A DNA stretch of 64,000 nt from Rhizobium grahamii. Lineage in GTDB: Bacteria; Pseudomonadota; Alphaproteobacteria; Rhizobiales; Rhizobiaceae. Below are positions 54,158-63,719 of the stretch, piece by piece; positions within the stretch are counted from its first letter, which is position 1, and every line of letters begins with the position of its first letter. Location: the NCBI RefSeq assembly GCF_009498215.1, contig NZ_CP043499.1:1054001-1118000 (forward strand), written 5' to 3'. Both the position numbers and the translations under genes were made by a program. A model generated the notes under the pieces. That model made no database searches. It saw only the letters and a list, made by a program, of their open reading frames with translations, and was not told where the DNA came from.

Positions 54158-55195
54158 TCAAGCGAGCTTAGTGATCTCGCAGTAAGCTATGCTGCGATTT
54201 CCACCTGACCATAGCGATATCCGAAAATCCGCAGAGTCCGCGCTCTCCTTCGCGATCACCGACATGTCCAGTTCGGAACGAAGCAACAGCGCCCAATTCA
54301 TAAACGTCTCCATATAGCCGTCGACTTCCATCTCAGGGGAAAAGTTCGCGAATAGGAATGATCCGCCAGACTTGAGCAGGCTAAGGCATTTCCTGGTCAG
54401 CCTTATTGCAACGGGGTCGGGCAGATAGTCGTACAATCCAGCCGCATAGATGAAGTCGAACGTTCCTAGGGAGTGCTTTCCGCCGAGAAGCGATCGAACT
54501 GACCCGTTCAATGCCTCGACGGACGTGTTGGCGAAATCGCGAGCGACGGTTCCGACACTCAGCGGATCTTGGTCCAGGGCGACCCATCGTTTGATCGAAC
54601 CGCCCGCTAGCGCTGCAGAAGAAACCCCCTCCCGAAGATGGCCGGACGCGATGGCGAGCACTTCCACGGATCCCTGTCGCACGGATGCCATTTCGTCGAC
54701 GCGCCGCGTGAGGAGGTCGCGGCGCTCCCTCACCGCGACCGACGACGAGGCGTTTCTAGTGTACTCGTAGATCGCTCGACCCAGCACGCTTGAAGCCTTT
54801 ACGCTCTCTGCGGTTTCCGGGCTGCCATAGATAAAATCGAGAAGATGCGCGTCGCCAGAATAACCGCGCGGCTTGTCGAACGACCAACGCGTCAGCGGGT
54901 CTTGATGCAGAAATTGCGCGACCGGATGGGCTTGCGCGATTGCGACGACGACGTCCCACACTTCTGGTTGAAAGCGCCGCCGCATCTGATGCAAGGCAAC
55001 AGTTAGACGCTCGATTATCGCCGCAGGCTCGACAGCAGATCGGAACTGACGGAGTGAGAGGTCAAGAGCAAGAGCGAGTTCGGCTTTGGCAAGCAAGAGA
55101 TCGCCTGGGTCCGGGGTGGCTACGCCTCTCGTTGCTTCGCGTATTTCGCCAGGCGCCACAAGGCTTTCGCCATCCAACCGCAAGCTCTGTGCCAT
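54158..55195 (-). CDS. SAM-dependent methyltransferase-like protein
   Basis: A 345-residue soluble protein. The N-terminal helical part contains the signature DKPRGYSGDAHLLDFIYG, shared with methyltransferases of the PhcB-like/3-hydroxypalmitate methyl ester biosynthesis group. A Rossmann methyltransferase core follows: motif I VLAIASGHLREG, acidic VALDQDP, and DFIYAAGLYDYLPD. It may methylate a fatty-acid-type signal or another small molecule; this is inference from family resemblance. ATG start at 55195. It converges with the sensor kinase and is divergent from the GGDEF-EAL gene. Confidence 0.75.
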   Translation of the reverse strand: MAQSLRLDGESLVAPGEIREATRGVATPDPGDLLLAKAELALALDLSLRQFRSAVEPAAIIERLTVALHQMRRRFQPEVWDVVVAIAQAHPVAQFLHQDPLTRWSFDKPRGYSGDAHLLDFIYGSPETAESVKASSVLGRAIYEYTRNASSSVAVRERRDLLTRRVDEMASVRQGSVEVLAIASGHLREGVSSAALAGGSIKRWVALDQDPLSVGTVARDFANTSVEALNGSVRSLLGGKHSLGTFDFIYAAGLYDYLPDPVAIRLTRKCLSLLKSGGSFLFANFSPEMEVDGYMETFMNWALLLRSELDMSVIAKESADSADFRISLWSGGNRSIAYCEITKLA

Positions 55196-55425
55196 TTCGA
55201 AACCCCGTTGATCCGGAGTTAACTATAATCAACCTCAACTCCGAAGGCGACTGGATTCTGCACGTGATGAGGGTAATTCTGGTGTCTGGCTTATGATTCT
55301 CACCATTTAATAGTGCAAAGTAATAGACGAACGGGTCGCAAGTTGCTGCAAGTAACTTTAGGAGGGCGCCGAAGCATGACTTACTTTCGACTATACCTAG
55401 ACCAAAATCCGCTCGGTCTGTTTGC

Positions 55426-57369
55426 ATGAGTGCATCATACATTGACCTGCCGTCAGGCGGCTCCCCCATAGCCTTTTCATTCGCTGAAGCCTGCAAGTCT
55501 CTCGAGACCGAGAATGACGCTGTCCGAAGGCGAGGTTCAAGGCGCGGACTCTGGATGGCGGTTGCGGTTTACGTCGCCTTTGCGGTTCCGGACCAATTGC
55601 TCATTCCCGACGTTGCCCCGGTCACCATAGCCGCGCGATTCGTTGTCGCGACGCTTGCGCTCTTCATGTTCGAGCTGTTGTTGCTGGCGAAGGCCAAAAC
55701 CATCTGGCTTGACGTGACATGTGCCGCGGCGCTGGTTGTTGGCTACGTTGGCTGGCTTTGCCCGGCGATCGCCACGCGCGACACGGCAGCAATGTCGTAC
55801 TACATGATTTTCGGCGCGATATTCATGATGGGTGCCAACCTCTTCTTCAGTTTCCGCTTCCTGCTTTCCGTCATCACCTCCGGTCTCGTTCTGTGCGCAT
55901 TTTTCGTCACGATCGAAGCATTCTTCCCGTCTAGCCCGGCCTACAAGCTTGCATTTGGGTTGTTCTACGTTTCGTGCTTCACCTTCACATCCTTCGTCAA
56001 TTGGCGGCTGACCATCGAGCGTCGGAGCGTCTTGCTGAATGCCGCGGAAGCGCGGCATCAGCACTGGGAGGCGTCAGAACGCGGAAAATCACTACTGGAG
56101 CTTTCCCATACCGATTATCTGACAGGTATAGGTAACAGGCGCGCGCTGGATCGGCGGCTCGACGAGTGCTGGCTCGCCTGGAAAAACGACCACCGTAACT
56201 TCTCCGTTTTTCTCATAGACGTCGACTTCTTCAAACGCTTCAACGATCGGTACGGACATCAGGAGGGCGACCGGTGCCTGACTGTTATCGCCAAGGCTTT
56301 GAAGGCCGTCGTCGAGCCGTCCGGCGGCATGATCGGAAGATATGGCGGCGAGGAGTTTATCGTCGTCATACCGGTCGAATCTCAACGGATGGCTCTGAGC
56401 CTGGCCGAAAGGATACGGACCGAAGTCGAGTTTCTTGCCATCGGACACGACGAACGGCCAGATGACAGGGCGATCGTATCGGTAAGTGTGGGTGTCGCCT
56501 TCACACGCGAACCAGCAGGCGAAAAAGTCGAGCGGATCGTGCGTGAGGCGGACCTTGCGCTCTATAACGCAAAAGCGAGTGGCCGGAACTGCATCAGATG
56601 CTTTGATCCCCTGCTGCCACGGCCGGACGACAATGCCGGAAAGCTTGTTCCGTTGCTCGCCGCCGCAATCGATCGGAACCTCGTATCGCTCGTCTACCAG
56701 CCAATATTTGACGTTCACGGCAAGGCCAGAGCTGTTGAGGCGCTTATGCGACTTAGGTTGCCCAACGGCACCGCGGTTTCGCCAAAGGTGTTCATTCCCG
56801 TGGCTGAACAAACGGGAGCGATCCTCGAATTGGGTCGATGGGCGATAGAGACTGCATGCCGTGACATCCTGATGACCGACCGCATGGCGACGGTCAGCGT
56901 CAACGTGTCGCCCATACAGTTGCGATCACCCGGCTTAGCGGCAAGCGTGGCTGAGATCCTCAGGGAATGCGGTGTTAGCGGTTCGCGCCTGGCGCTCGAA
57001 GTCACAGAGGGCCTGGATATGGATATGCGGTCGGAGGTGTTCAAATGCATCGCCGATCTCCGTAACCTCGGCGTCGAGATATGGCTGGACGACTTCGGTT
57101 CGGGCTTTGCGGGGTTGTCTTGGCTGCGTGCGATCGACTTCAACACTGTGAAGGTGGATCGAACATTCCTGCACGATTGCTCCAACCCGCGCGGGCTAAT
57201 GATGCTTCAGGACATGATCTCGCTCATCCGCAACCGAGGGAATACCATTTTGGTAGAAGGTGTCGAAACCGCCGCACAGCTTTCCCTGCTAAGGGAACTC
57301 CAGATCGATCGCGTTCAAGGCTATCACCTCGGAATGCCGGTGAGCGCCGAACTCTTGCAAGCGGCCTAG
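55426..57369 (+). CDS. GGDEF-EAL cyclic-di-GMP enzyme, membrane-bound
   Basis: A 647-residue protein. About six membrane spans (~40-200) make up an N-terminal sensory region, followed by a GGDEF domain (~220-390; active-site GRYGGEEFIVVIP at ~304, so diguanylate cyclase activity is possible) and an EAL domain (~405-645; AVEALMRLR, ALEVTEG, DDFGSG, VKVDRTF). All main EAL metal motifs are present, so it may both make and break c-di-GMP. Start ATG at 55426 lacks a strong ribosome site. c-di-GMP often controls surface adhesins, so a link to the RTX locus is conceivable but unproven. Confidence 0.9.
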   Translation: MSASYIDLPSGGSPIAFSFAEACKSLETENDAVRRRGSRRGLWMAVAVYVAFAVPDQLLIPDVAPVTIAARFVVATLALFMFELLLLAKAKTIWLDVTCAAALVVGYVGWLCPAIATRDTAAMSYYMIFGAIFMMGANLFFSFRFLLSVITSGLVLCAFFVTIEAFFPSSPAYKLAFGLFYVSCFTFTSFVNWRLTIERRSVLLNAAEARHQHWEASERGKSLLELSHTDYLTGIGNRRALDRRLDECWLAWKNDHRNFSVFLIDVDFFKRFNDRYGHQEGDRCLTVIAKALKAVVEPSGGMIGRYGGEEFIVVIPVESQRMALSLAERIRTEVEFLAIGHDERPDDRAIVSVSVGVAFTREPAGEKVERIVREADLALYNAKASGRNCIRCFDPLLPRPDDNAGKLVPLLAAAIDRNLVSLVYQPIFDVHGKARAVEALMRLRLPNGTAVSPKVFIPVAEQTGAILELGRWAIETACRDILMTDRMATVSVNVSPIQLRSPGLAASVAEILRECGVSGSRLALEVTEGLDMDMRSEVFKCIADLRNLGVEIWLDDFGSGFAGLSWLRAIDFNTVKVDRTFLHDCSNPRGLMMLQDMISLIRNRGNTILVEGVETAAQLSLLRELQIDRVQGYHLGMPVSAELLQAA

Positions 57370-57563
57370 CGAGCAAAGACCATGCCTTCGCTGGCGGGCT
57401 GAGACGATCCAACACACGCCGCCCTACCTACGACCTGCTTCCATGGACAAGCAACCATGCGGAGCAGCCCGCAGAACTGCAAATTTGGCACCACCGTGCC
57501 CAGTAAAAGTGCACTCCAATCGCCACCGAGGATCGGAGAACACCTTCCAGCCGCAAGAACTGA

Positions 57564-58955
57564 TCAAACCCGATTTCGTCTCAGATATTGGCCGTGCCCC
57601 AAGGCGCCCTGGAGCGCGCCCTCGCGGATGATCGACCTGCCGCGGAGCATCGTAAGGACTGGCCACCCTACAACGTCCAGCCCGTGATAAGGCGTATAGT
57701 CGGCCCCGTGGTGCAGGATATCGTTGGTTATCGTCACTTGCTTCAGGGGATCCCAGAGCGCGATATCGGCGTCGGAGCCGATCGCGATTGTGCCCTTCTG
57801 CGGGTAGAGGCCGTACTGCTTGGCATGGTTCGTCGATGACAGCGCAACGAAGCGGTTGATGTCGATACGGCCCTTGCTGACGCCTTCGGAAAACAGGATG
57901 GGGAGCCGCGTTTCGACGCCCGGAATGCCGTTCGGTATCCAACGGAAATGGCGTTTGCCTTTCTCGTTCAGCTTACCGCTGTCATCATCATAGCGAAATG
58001 GGCAGTGATCGGAGGAAAAGAGCTCGAACGTGCCGCTCTGCAGCCCTTCCCAACAGGCCTCCTGACTTTCCTTGTCGCGCGGTGGCGGCGAGCAGACGAA
58101 CTTCGCGCCTTCCAGTTCGGCGGCATCGAGATCATCGGCGGTCAGAAGCAAATATTGCGGGCAGGTTTCACCGGCCACCTTGCTGCCCCTCTTGCGTGCC
58201 CGCTCGATTTCTTCCATCGCCTGGCGATTCGAGACATGGACGATAACGATCGGCGTGCCGACGATTTCGGCGAGCGAAAGGGCGCGATGCGTCGCTTCGC
58301 GCTCCGCGGCAACGGGCCGGCTCAGCGCGTGGAATTTCGGGGCGAGCTCGCCATTCTGTTCATGCTTTCCGATGAGGTATCGGATCGCATCCTCGTTTTC
58401 GCAGTGAACCATGACGAGCGCACCCGATTGTCTGGCGCTATCGAGCGTGTCGAGGATCTGGTCGTCCCGTAGGCGAAGGTTCTCATAGGTCATGAAGACC
58501 TTGATCGATGTGTATCCATCCTCGACGAGCGCCGGCAGTTCCTGACCTAGCACATAGGATGTCGGATCAGTCACGACCAGATGAAACGAGACGTCGATAT
58601 AGCACTCGCCCTCGGCCTTCGCATGGTAGGTCTTCAGCGATTCACGCAGCGTCGTGCCCTTCTCCTGCATACAGAAGGTCAGAACCGTCGTATTGCCGCC
58701 AAACGCCGCCGAGAGCGTGCCGCTCGCGAAGTCGTCGGCCATGACGATGCCGTCGCCGGATGGCTGGGCGAGATGGACATGGCTGTCGATCCCACCCGGC
58801 ATCACATAGAGCCCTGAGGCATCGATGATTTCGTCCGCGCCATCAAGGGAGGCCGCAAGTGCTACGATTTTCCCGTTGTGAATGCCGACATCGCTTCGAA
58901 ATGTATCACTGGCGGTGACGACGGTGCCGTTCTTGATGATCGTGTCGAAATGCAT
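57564..58955 (-). CDS. Dihydropyrimidinase/D-hydantoinase-like amidohydrolase
   Basis: A 463-residue cyclic amidohydrolase. The binuclear metal site is complete: HxH in GGIDSHVHLAQPSGD, the carboxylated Lys in TSIKVFMTYE (~150), His in VMVHCEN and IVIVHVSN, and Asp in FSSDHCPF. It opens cyclic ureides such as dihydropyrimidines or 5-substituted hydantoins. It starts immediately after the TGA of the aminotransferase (TGA-ATG abutting), so the two are translationally linked. Last gene of the leftward ABC operon. Confidence 0.92.
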   Translation of the reverse strand: MHFDTIIKNGTVVTASDTFRSDVGIHNGKIVALAASLDGADEIIDASGLYVMPGGIDSHVHLAQPSGDGIVMADDFASGTLSAAFGGNTTVLTFCMQEKGTTLRESLKTYHAKAEGECYIDVSFHLVVTDPTSYVLGQELPALVEDGYTSIKVFMTYENLRLRDDQILDTLDSARQSGALVMVHCENEDAIRYLIGKHEQNGELAPKFHALSRPVAAEREATHRALSLAEIVGTPIVIVHVSNRQAMEEIERARKRGSKVAGETCPQYLLLTADDLDAAELEGAKFVCSPPPRDKESQEACWEGLQSGTFELFSSDHCPFRYDDDSGKLNEKGKRHFRWIPNGIPGVETRLPILFSEGVSKGRIDINRFVALSSTNHAKQYGLYPQKGTIAIGSDADIALWDPLKQVTITNDILHHGADYTPYHGLDVVGWPVLTMLRGRSIIREGALQGALGHGQYLRRNRV

Positions 58956-60215
58956 TCAGGCAGCGCCCCTCTTCTGATCAGCGAGAATGTCATCGAGCGC
59001 AGCGGTCAGCCGGTCTACCTCGTCGATGGTGTTGTAGTGAACCATGGAGACGCGCACGGCACCGTTATATTGCGGCAGCCCGACATGATCGCCGAGGCGG
59101 CGCGCGTGAAAATCTCCGAACCGGATCGCGATCTTGTGGGCATCCATCGCCTTGCAGATATCTTCAGAATTCCGGCCCTCGAAGACAAAGCTAATGGTCG
59201 GAATGCGCCTGCCGTTGCGGTTGGCTGTCTCGCCGATAATGCGGCAATCATTGCGGCTGCGCAGATAGGACAACAGACGCTCCGTCAGCGCATTCTCCTG
59301 GACGGTGATCGCTTCGAACGCGGCCAGCATCAGCTCGCGCGGCGAACCCTTAGAACCGGCTTTCGCGCCGAGCTCGCAAAGATAATCGACGATCCCGGTC
59401 ACCGCGTAGGCAAGCTCATAATTCGGATTGCCCGGCTCCAGCTTGCCCGGCACCTTATCGCGGCCATAGAAGAAGTGGTAGAGCGGATCGAGCTCCAAGA
59501 GATGCTCGTACTTTCCGTACATCATCGCGTAATGCGGACCGTAGGTCTTGTAGAAGCTGAAGACGTAGTAATCGACATCCATGGCCTGAACGTCGACGGC
59601 GCGATGCGGAGCATAGGCGACGGCATCGACGCAAATGCGAGCCCCATGCGCGTGGACGGCCTCGGCGATTTCGGCGATCGGGTTGATCGCGCCCAGAATG
59701 TTGGAAACATGCGTGACGCAGACGAGCTTCGTCTTCTCCGTCAGCAGCGGCCTGAGATCGGCAATATCGAGTTCGTAGGTCGTCGTGTCGAGCGGCCAGA
59801 ACTTGATGACGACGCCCATGTCCCGCAGGCCGTCCCAGGGGCCGATATTCGACTCATGGTCGGAGATCGTCACGACGATCTCGTCGCCTGCCGAAAGCTG
59901 GCTGCGCATCGAGCGCGCCAGGTTTTGCAGAAGCACCGTCGTCGAGCTGCCGAACACGATCTCTTCGGGGCGCGAGGCATTGACGAGGTGCATGGCGGCG
60001 ACGCGACTATCCATCAGAGCCTTGGCAGCCTGCTGCGAGACATCATAGCTGCCGCCAATCTGGACGTTCTTGTCGTAGAGGAATGTGTTGATCCGCTCGA
60101 CGGCGCGCTTCAGGATCTGCGAGCCGCCGGCATTGTCGAAAAACACCCAGCCATGGTCGAGACCGGGAAACTGGCTCCGGACGAAATCGATGTCGAGTTG
60201 GGGTTGCGCTTCCAT
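58956..60215 (-). CDS. Class V PLP-dependent aminotransferase, cysteine-desulfurase-like
   Basis: A 419-residue fold-type I enzyme: GWVFFDNAGGSQ near the N-terminus, GSSTTVLLQNLARS, CVTHVSNILGAINPI, and PLP-Lys in FSFYKTYGPHYAMMYG (~221). The group includes cysteine desulfurases, isopenicillin-N epimerases and related lyases; the lack of an obvious mobile-loop Cys argues against sulfur transfer. Neighbours suggest it acts on an amino acid imported by the operon's transporter. ATG at 60215 with GGAGG-like CCGGAGGACC upstream. Confidence 0.85.
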   Translation of the reverse strand: MEAQPQLDIDFVRSQFPGLDHGWVFFDNAGGSQILKRAVERINTFLYDKNVQIGGSYDVSQQAAKALMDSRVAAMHLVNASRPEEIVFGSSTTVLLQNLARSMRSQLSAGDEIVVTISDHESNIGPWDGLRDMGVVIKFWPLDTTTYELDIADLRPLLTEKTKLVCVTHVSNILGAINPIAEIAEAVHAHGARICVDAVAYAPHRAVDVQAMDVDYYVFSFYKTYGPHYAMMYGKYEHLLELDPLYHFFYGRDKVPGKLEPGNPNYELAYAVTGIVDYLCELGAKAGSKGSPRELMLAAFEAITVQENALTERLLSYLRSRNDCRIIGETANRNGRRIPTISFVFEGRNSEDICKAMDAHKIAIRFGDFHARRLGDHVGLPQYNGAVRVSMVHYNTIDEVDRLTAALDDILADQKRGAA

Positions 60216-60245
60216 GGTGGTCCTCCGGAACCTTGTCTTTTCTTG

Positions 60246-60983
60246 TCAGTGATTGAGAACGGCGCGCAGGAAACTTCTCGTGCGTTCCTCGCGCGGATTG
60301 TCGAAAATCTCCGCCGGCGTACCGGCCTCGACGATGCGGCCGCCGTCCATGAAGATCACGCGGTCGGCGACCTGGCGGGCAAAACCCATCTCGTGGGTGA
60401 CGACGATCATGGTCACGCCGGTGCCGGCAAGCTTGCGCATGACGTCGAGAACTTCGCCGACCATTTCCGGGTCGAGCGCCGATGTCGGCTCATCGAAGAG
60501 CAGCACGCGCGGCTCCATGGCGAGCGCCCGGGCAATTGCCACGCGCTGCTGTTGGCCGCCGGACAGCTGTTCCGGATATTTGTCGGCCTGTTCGGTGATC
60601 CCAACGCGGGCAAGCAGTTCCTTCGCCTTGCGCGCCGCTTCCTCGGGCGGCGTGCCGCGCACGCGCATCGGCGCGATCATGATGTTCTTCAGGACGCTCA
60701 GATGCGGAAACAGGTTGAACGACTGGAAGACCATGCCGACTTCGGCCCGCACTTGGGCCAGGTTCCTGCCGCGTTCGACCTTGATGCCATCCACCTCGAT
60801 GCGGCTTTCGCCGGAGAAACTTTCGAGGTGATTGATGCAGCGGATCAGCGTGGATTTGCCCGAGCCGGAGGGTCCAATGACACAGACCACCTCTCCTTCG
60901 GCAATCGACAGGTCGATGCCGTGCAACACCTGGAAGTCGCCGTAGGATTTGTTGAGTTTCTGGATGTTGACGATGGTTTTCAT
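60246..60983 (-). CDS. Polar amino-acid ABC transporter ATPase
   Basis: 245 residues: Walker A GPSGSGKSTLIRC, Q-loop FQSFNLFPHL, signature LSGGQQQRVAIARALAMEP, Walker B LLFDEPTSALDP, H-loop VVTHEMGFARQVADR. A typical GlnQ/HisP-family subunit. ATG at 60983 with GGGAGG upstream and a 4-bp ATGA overlap with the permease gene; the longer open frame to 61703 is a shadow of the permease. Confidence 0.93.
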   Translation of the reverse strand: MKTIVNIQKLNKSYGDFQVLHGIDLSIAEGEVVCVIGPSGSGKSTLIRCINHLESFSGESRIEVDGIKVERGRNLAQVRAEVGMVFQSFNLFPHLSVLKNIMIAPMRVRGTPPEEAARKAKELLARVGITEQADKYPEQLSGGQQQRVAIARALAMEPRVLLFDEPTSALDPEMVGEVLDVMRKLAGTGVTMIVVTHEMGFARQVADRVIFMDGGRIVEAGTPAEIFDNPREERTRSFLRAVLNH

Positions 60984-61654
60984 CTGCGCCTCCCTGCACT
61001 GAAGCGTTTTTCGAGGCGGGCAACGACAATGACCATCGGCCAAAGGAAGGCGATATAGATGACGGCGGCGCCGATCAGCGGTGACGGATTGGCCGTCAGC
61101 GCCTGGGCCTGGGTTGCCTGCTTGAGAAGATCGGGCATCGCCACCACGGAGGCGAGCGCCGTATCCTTCATCACATTGATGCAGTTGTTGGTGAGCGGCG
61201 GAATGACGATCTTGATCGCCTGTGGCAGGATGATCTCGGCCATCATATGCCGGTAGGAAAGGCCGAGCGCCTCCGATGCCTCGAATTGCCCGCGTGGGAT
61301 CGCCTCGATACCGGCACGGAAGATCTCGGCCGTGTAAGCCGTCGAGACCAGCGTCAGCGCGCTGACTGCCGAGACGAAAGGCGAGAGCCGGATGCCGACG
61401 AATGGCAGGGCATAGTAGATGACGATCAGCAGAACGAGCAGCGGGATCGAGCGGAAGATATCGATATAGATCTTGGCGAGAGCCTGGATCGCTGGATGCC
61501 CGTAAAGGCGCAGCAATGCCAGGATCAGCCCGCCGATCAGGCCGCCGATAATGCTGACCACGCCAAGCTCGAGCGTGATCCACAGGCCGGACAGCAGCAA
61601 GGGAAAGGATCGCTCCAGCACCGCTAGATTGAAGAAGGTCGTGAAAATATCCAT
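60980..61654 (-). CDS. Polar amino-acid ABC transporter permease
   Basis: A 224-residue HisM/GlnP-type permease with about five membrane spans and the EAA loop (EASEALGLSYRHMMAEIILPQA). It works with the ATPase overlapping its 3' end and the solute-binding protein upstream. It is the only permease gene seen, so it may act as a homodimer. Confidence 0.92.
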   Translation of the reverse strand: MDIFTTFFNLAVLERSFPLLLSGLWITLELGVVSIIGGLIGGLILALLRLYGHPAIQALAKIYIDIFRSIPLLVLLIVIYYALPFVGIRLSPFVSAVSALTLVSTAYTAEIFRAGIEAIPRGQFEASEALGLSYRHMMAEIILPQAIKIVIPPLTNNCINVMKDTALASVVAMPDLLKQATQAQALTANPSPLIGAAVIYIAFLWPMVIVVARLEKRFSAGRRR

Positions 61655-61680
61655 TGAGAAACCGATCAGTCGTTTCGGGG

Positions 61681-61706
61681 CGGATGACGGGCGAACCCGT
61701 CATCCG
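61681..61706. other. Intercistronic hairpin
   Basis: Perfect 11-bp stem CGGATGACGGG / CCCGTCATCCG with a 4-base loop between the binding-protein and permease genes. Such hairpins often raise binding-protein mRNA levels over the membrane subunits. No T-run. Confidence 0.6.
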
Positions 61707-61725
61707 TATCCTTGACCATCCGGCC

Positions 61726-62520
61726 TTATTTTGCGGCAGGCATGTCCGCGACCTTCACGGTCGAAGTCGTGTCTTCGGCCTTGGCGCCGAACCAGGTTTC
61801 ATGCAGCTTGGCGATGAAACCCTCGCCCTTCAGCGTCGTGATCACGTCGTTGACCTCTTTGGCCAGCGGATCGCCCTTGTTGAACATGATCGAGTATTTC
61901 TCGCCGGTCGGAATGCGCTCGACGACTTTGATCTCCGGCTTGTCCTTGACGTAGTACTGGAGCGCCGGGATGTCGCTGATATATCCGTCAATGCGGCCGG
62001 CCGCGAGATCGAGCATTGCCGGCTGCAGGCCTTCGAAGCGGCGGATTTCGCCGAGGCTGTACTTGGCGGTGTTGTTGGTTGCCCACATGTCGCCCGTCGA
62101 GCCGGTATCGACGCCGACAACCTTGCCGCTCATTCCCTTCAGGTCCTTGATGCCGCCTGCGGCCATGACCGTCAGCGACTGGTCGCTGTCGTAATAGGGC
62201 TGGGCGAAGCTGACCGATTCGAGACGCTTCTCGGTGATGGTGATCGACGAGACCGCCATGTTGATGCGGCCCGACTGAACGGCCGAGAACAGCCCGTTGA
62301 ACGGAATGTTGACGAACTCAACCGACTTGTTGAGGCGCTTGGCGATCTCGGTGACGAGATCGACCTCGAACCCGACAGTCTTACCGGACTCGTCCTGAAA
62401 CTCCCACGGGACATTGCCGATATTGGCGCCGACGTTAAGATCTGCGGCATGGGCAGCGGCCCCCGCAAGCGCCAAGACGCCCGAGAGCATGACAGTCTTC
62501 AAAATCGAAAAACGACGCAT
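61726..62520 (-). CDS. Polar amino-acid-type ABC solute-binding protein
   Basis: A 264-residue precursor with a signal peptide (MRRFSILKTVMLSGVLALAG..., cleavage near AAHAAD) and an SBP_bac_3 fold (VGFEVDLVTEIAKRLN, GRINMAVSSITITEKR, DLAAGRIDGYISD). It captures an amino acid or similar zwitterion in the periplasm. AGGGGA precedes ATG 62520. First gene of the leftward operon, divergent from the GntR regulator. Confidence 0.92.
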   Translation of the reverse strand: MRRFSILKTVMLSGVLALAGAAAHAADLNVGANIGNVPWEFQDESGKTVGFEVDLVTEIAKRLNKSVEFVNIPFNGLFSAVQSGRINMAVSSITITEKRLESVSFAQPYYDSDQSLTVMAAGGIKDLKGMSGKVVGVDTGSTGDMWATNNTAKYSLGEIRRFEGLQPAMLDLAAGRIDGYISDIPALQYYVKDKPEIKVVERIPTGEKYSIMFNKGDPLAKEVNDVITTLKGEGFIAKLHETWFGAKAEDTTSTVKVADMPAAK

Positions 62521-62560
62521 TTTAGGTTCCCCTTGTTTTGTACTGCGCATTTTTGCTATT

Positions 62561-62578
62561 GGTCTAACCGGTCTGACC
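62561..62578. promoter_or_regulatory. Tandem FadR-type GntR operators
   Basis: GGTCTAACC (62561-62569) and GGTCTGACC (62570-62578) are head-to-tail and match the GntR/FadR type GGTC-x-xACC dyad. They lie in the gap between the binding-protein gene and the GntR gene, 41-58 bp from the former, fitting repression by the adjacent regulator. Confidence 0.65.
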
Positions 62579-62677
62579 AGTCAGGCCAAATCAAGCACGG
62601 TCTATTGTCATTTGCAAGCGACTGATGGATTTAAATGCTGGGACAATCCGGGTGACGTCACCCAACATGCCGAGAGA

Positions 62678-63376
62678 ATGGAAAGAATGCTCAACAGGAC
62701 ATTGGTACCGCAATCGGCGGCACGCCTGATACAGGACATGATCCAGAGCGGAGAGCTCGCCGCAGGCGAGAAGATTCCGTCCCAACGCGAGTTTTCCACC
62801 AAGCTCGGCATCAGCCGTGCGTCGCTTCGCGAGGCTCTGCTGACGCTTGAAACGCTCGGCCTCATCAAGACGGAAGCCGGCCGGGGAACCTTCGTCGCCG
62901 AACGCGGCAGCGCCGCAAACAGCGGTATGGCGCCATGGCGCTACTCCGACAGCTACTCGGTTTTCGATGTCTTCCAGACCCGCATCATGCTCGAAGGTAA
63001 CATCGCCGCGCTTGCCGCGGGCCGGCTGACCGGCAATCAGCTGCAAGCGATGGAAGCGGCGACCAAGCAGATGGAGGATTGCTGGGCGAAACAGGATCTG
63101 CTCGCGAATGTCGAGGCAGACCTCGAGTTCCACGCGGTCATTGCGTCCGCCTGCAGCAATGCGATGATGCGTGCGCTGTACCAGGTGGTCCGCGAACAAT
63201 TGACCGAGACGCAGCGCCAGCCGATCCCGATCACCGAGCCCGCCCGCATGAAGGCATCGATTGCCGAACACCGGCGGATCATTTCGGCACTACGCGACAA
63301 CGACCCCGTTCGCGCTCGCCAAGAAATGGAAAACCACGTCCTGAATACCGCCCGCTGTGCGGGCCTTAATCCCTGA
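62678..63376 (+). CDS. GntR-family regulator, FadR subfamily
   Basis: About 232 residues: GntR winged helix (~8-75: LIQDMIQSGELAAGEKIPSQ, GISRASLREALLTLETLGL) and an FCD effector domain (~90-225; ADLEFHAVIASACSN and EHRRIISALRDNDPVRAR give the metal-site Asp/His pattern). It most likely controls the divergent transport and catabolic operon through the tandem operators. ATG at 62678; a second ATG three codons later is possible. Confidence 0.92.
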   Translation: MERMLNRTLVPQSAARLIQDMIQSGELAAGEKIPSQREFSTKLGISRASLREALLTLETLGLIKTEAGRGTFVAERGSAANSGMAPWRYSDSYSVFDVFQTRIMLEGNIAALAAGRLTGNQLQAMEAATKQMEDCWAKQDLLANVEADLEFHAVIASACSNAMMRALYQVVREQLTETQRQPIPITEPARMKASIAEHRRIISALRDNDPVRARQEMENHVLNTARCAGLNP

Positions 63377-63719
63377 GAATCCGGGAATGCTGTCACGCCC
63401 GTCAACCCGAATTGCGTATTACTGACGATACAAATCATGGCCACAGCCACCAGTCGCCTTCTCAAGAATGCCGAAAAGATATCAATCACGCGCGACCATC
63501 CGACCAGCATAGCAGTTAGGCTCCGCGGTCGAGAATGATGTGACTCAGGACGGCTTCGGGCGTTCCAACTCGGAAAGGCCGCGCTCGACCAGCGAAGGGT
63601 GCGCAAGTACGGGCGTTTCGGGGCGATGACCGACAAGTGCACCGACTGGAAGCTATGGTCGAACCCGGCCCGACGCGCAACAACCGCCAAGAATGGTGGC
63701 GTGATCCACTATTCCGATA
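63377..63719. other. Intergenic region with a possible gene tail
   Basis: No full gene. A leftward frame at 63545-63652 reads HRPETPVLAHPSLVERGLSE to a stop and looks like the end of a protein, but it is closed upstream and has no recognised family. The rest shows nothing I can name. Confidence 0.3.

Noticed and set aside
58878..61058. A 726-codon rightward open frame
   Set aside because: It is antisense to the clearly real aminotransferase and ABC ATPase genes and shows no family motifs.
60984..61703. N-terminal extension of the ABC ATPase frame
   Set aside because: This part overlaps the permease in another frame. The ATPase has its own ribosome site and ATG at 60983.
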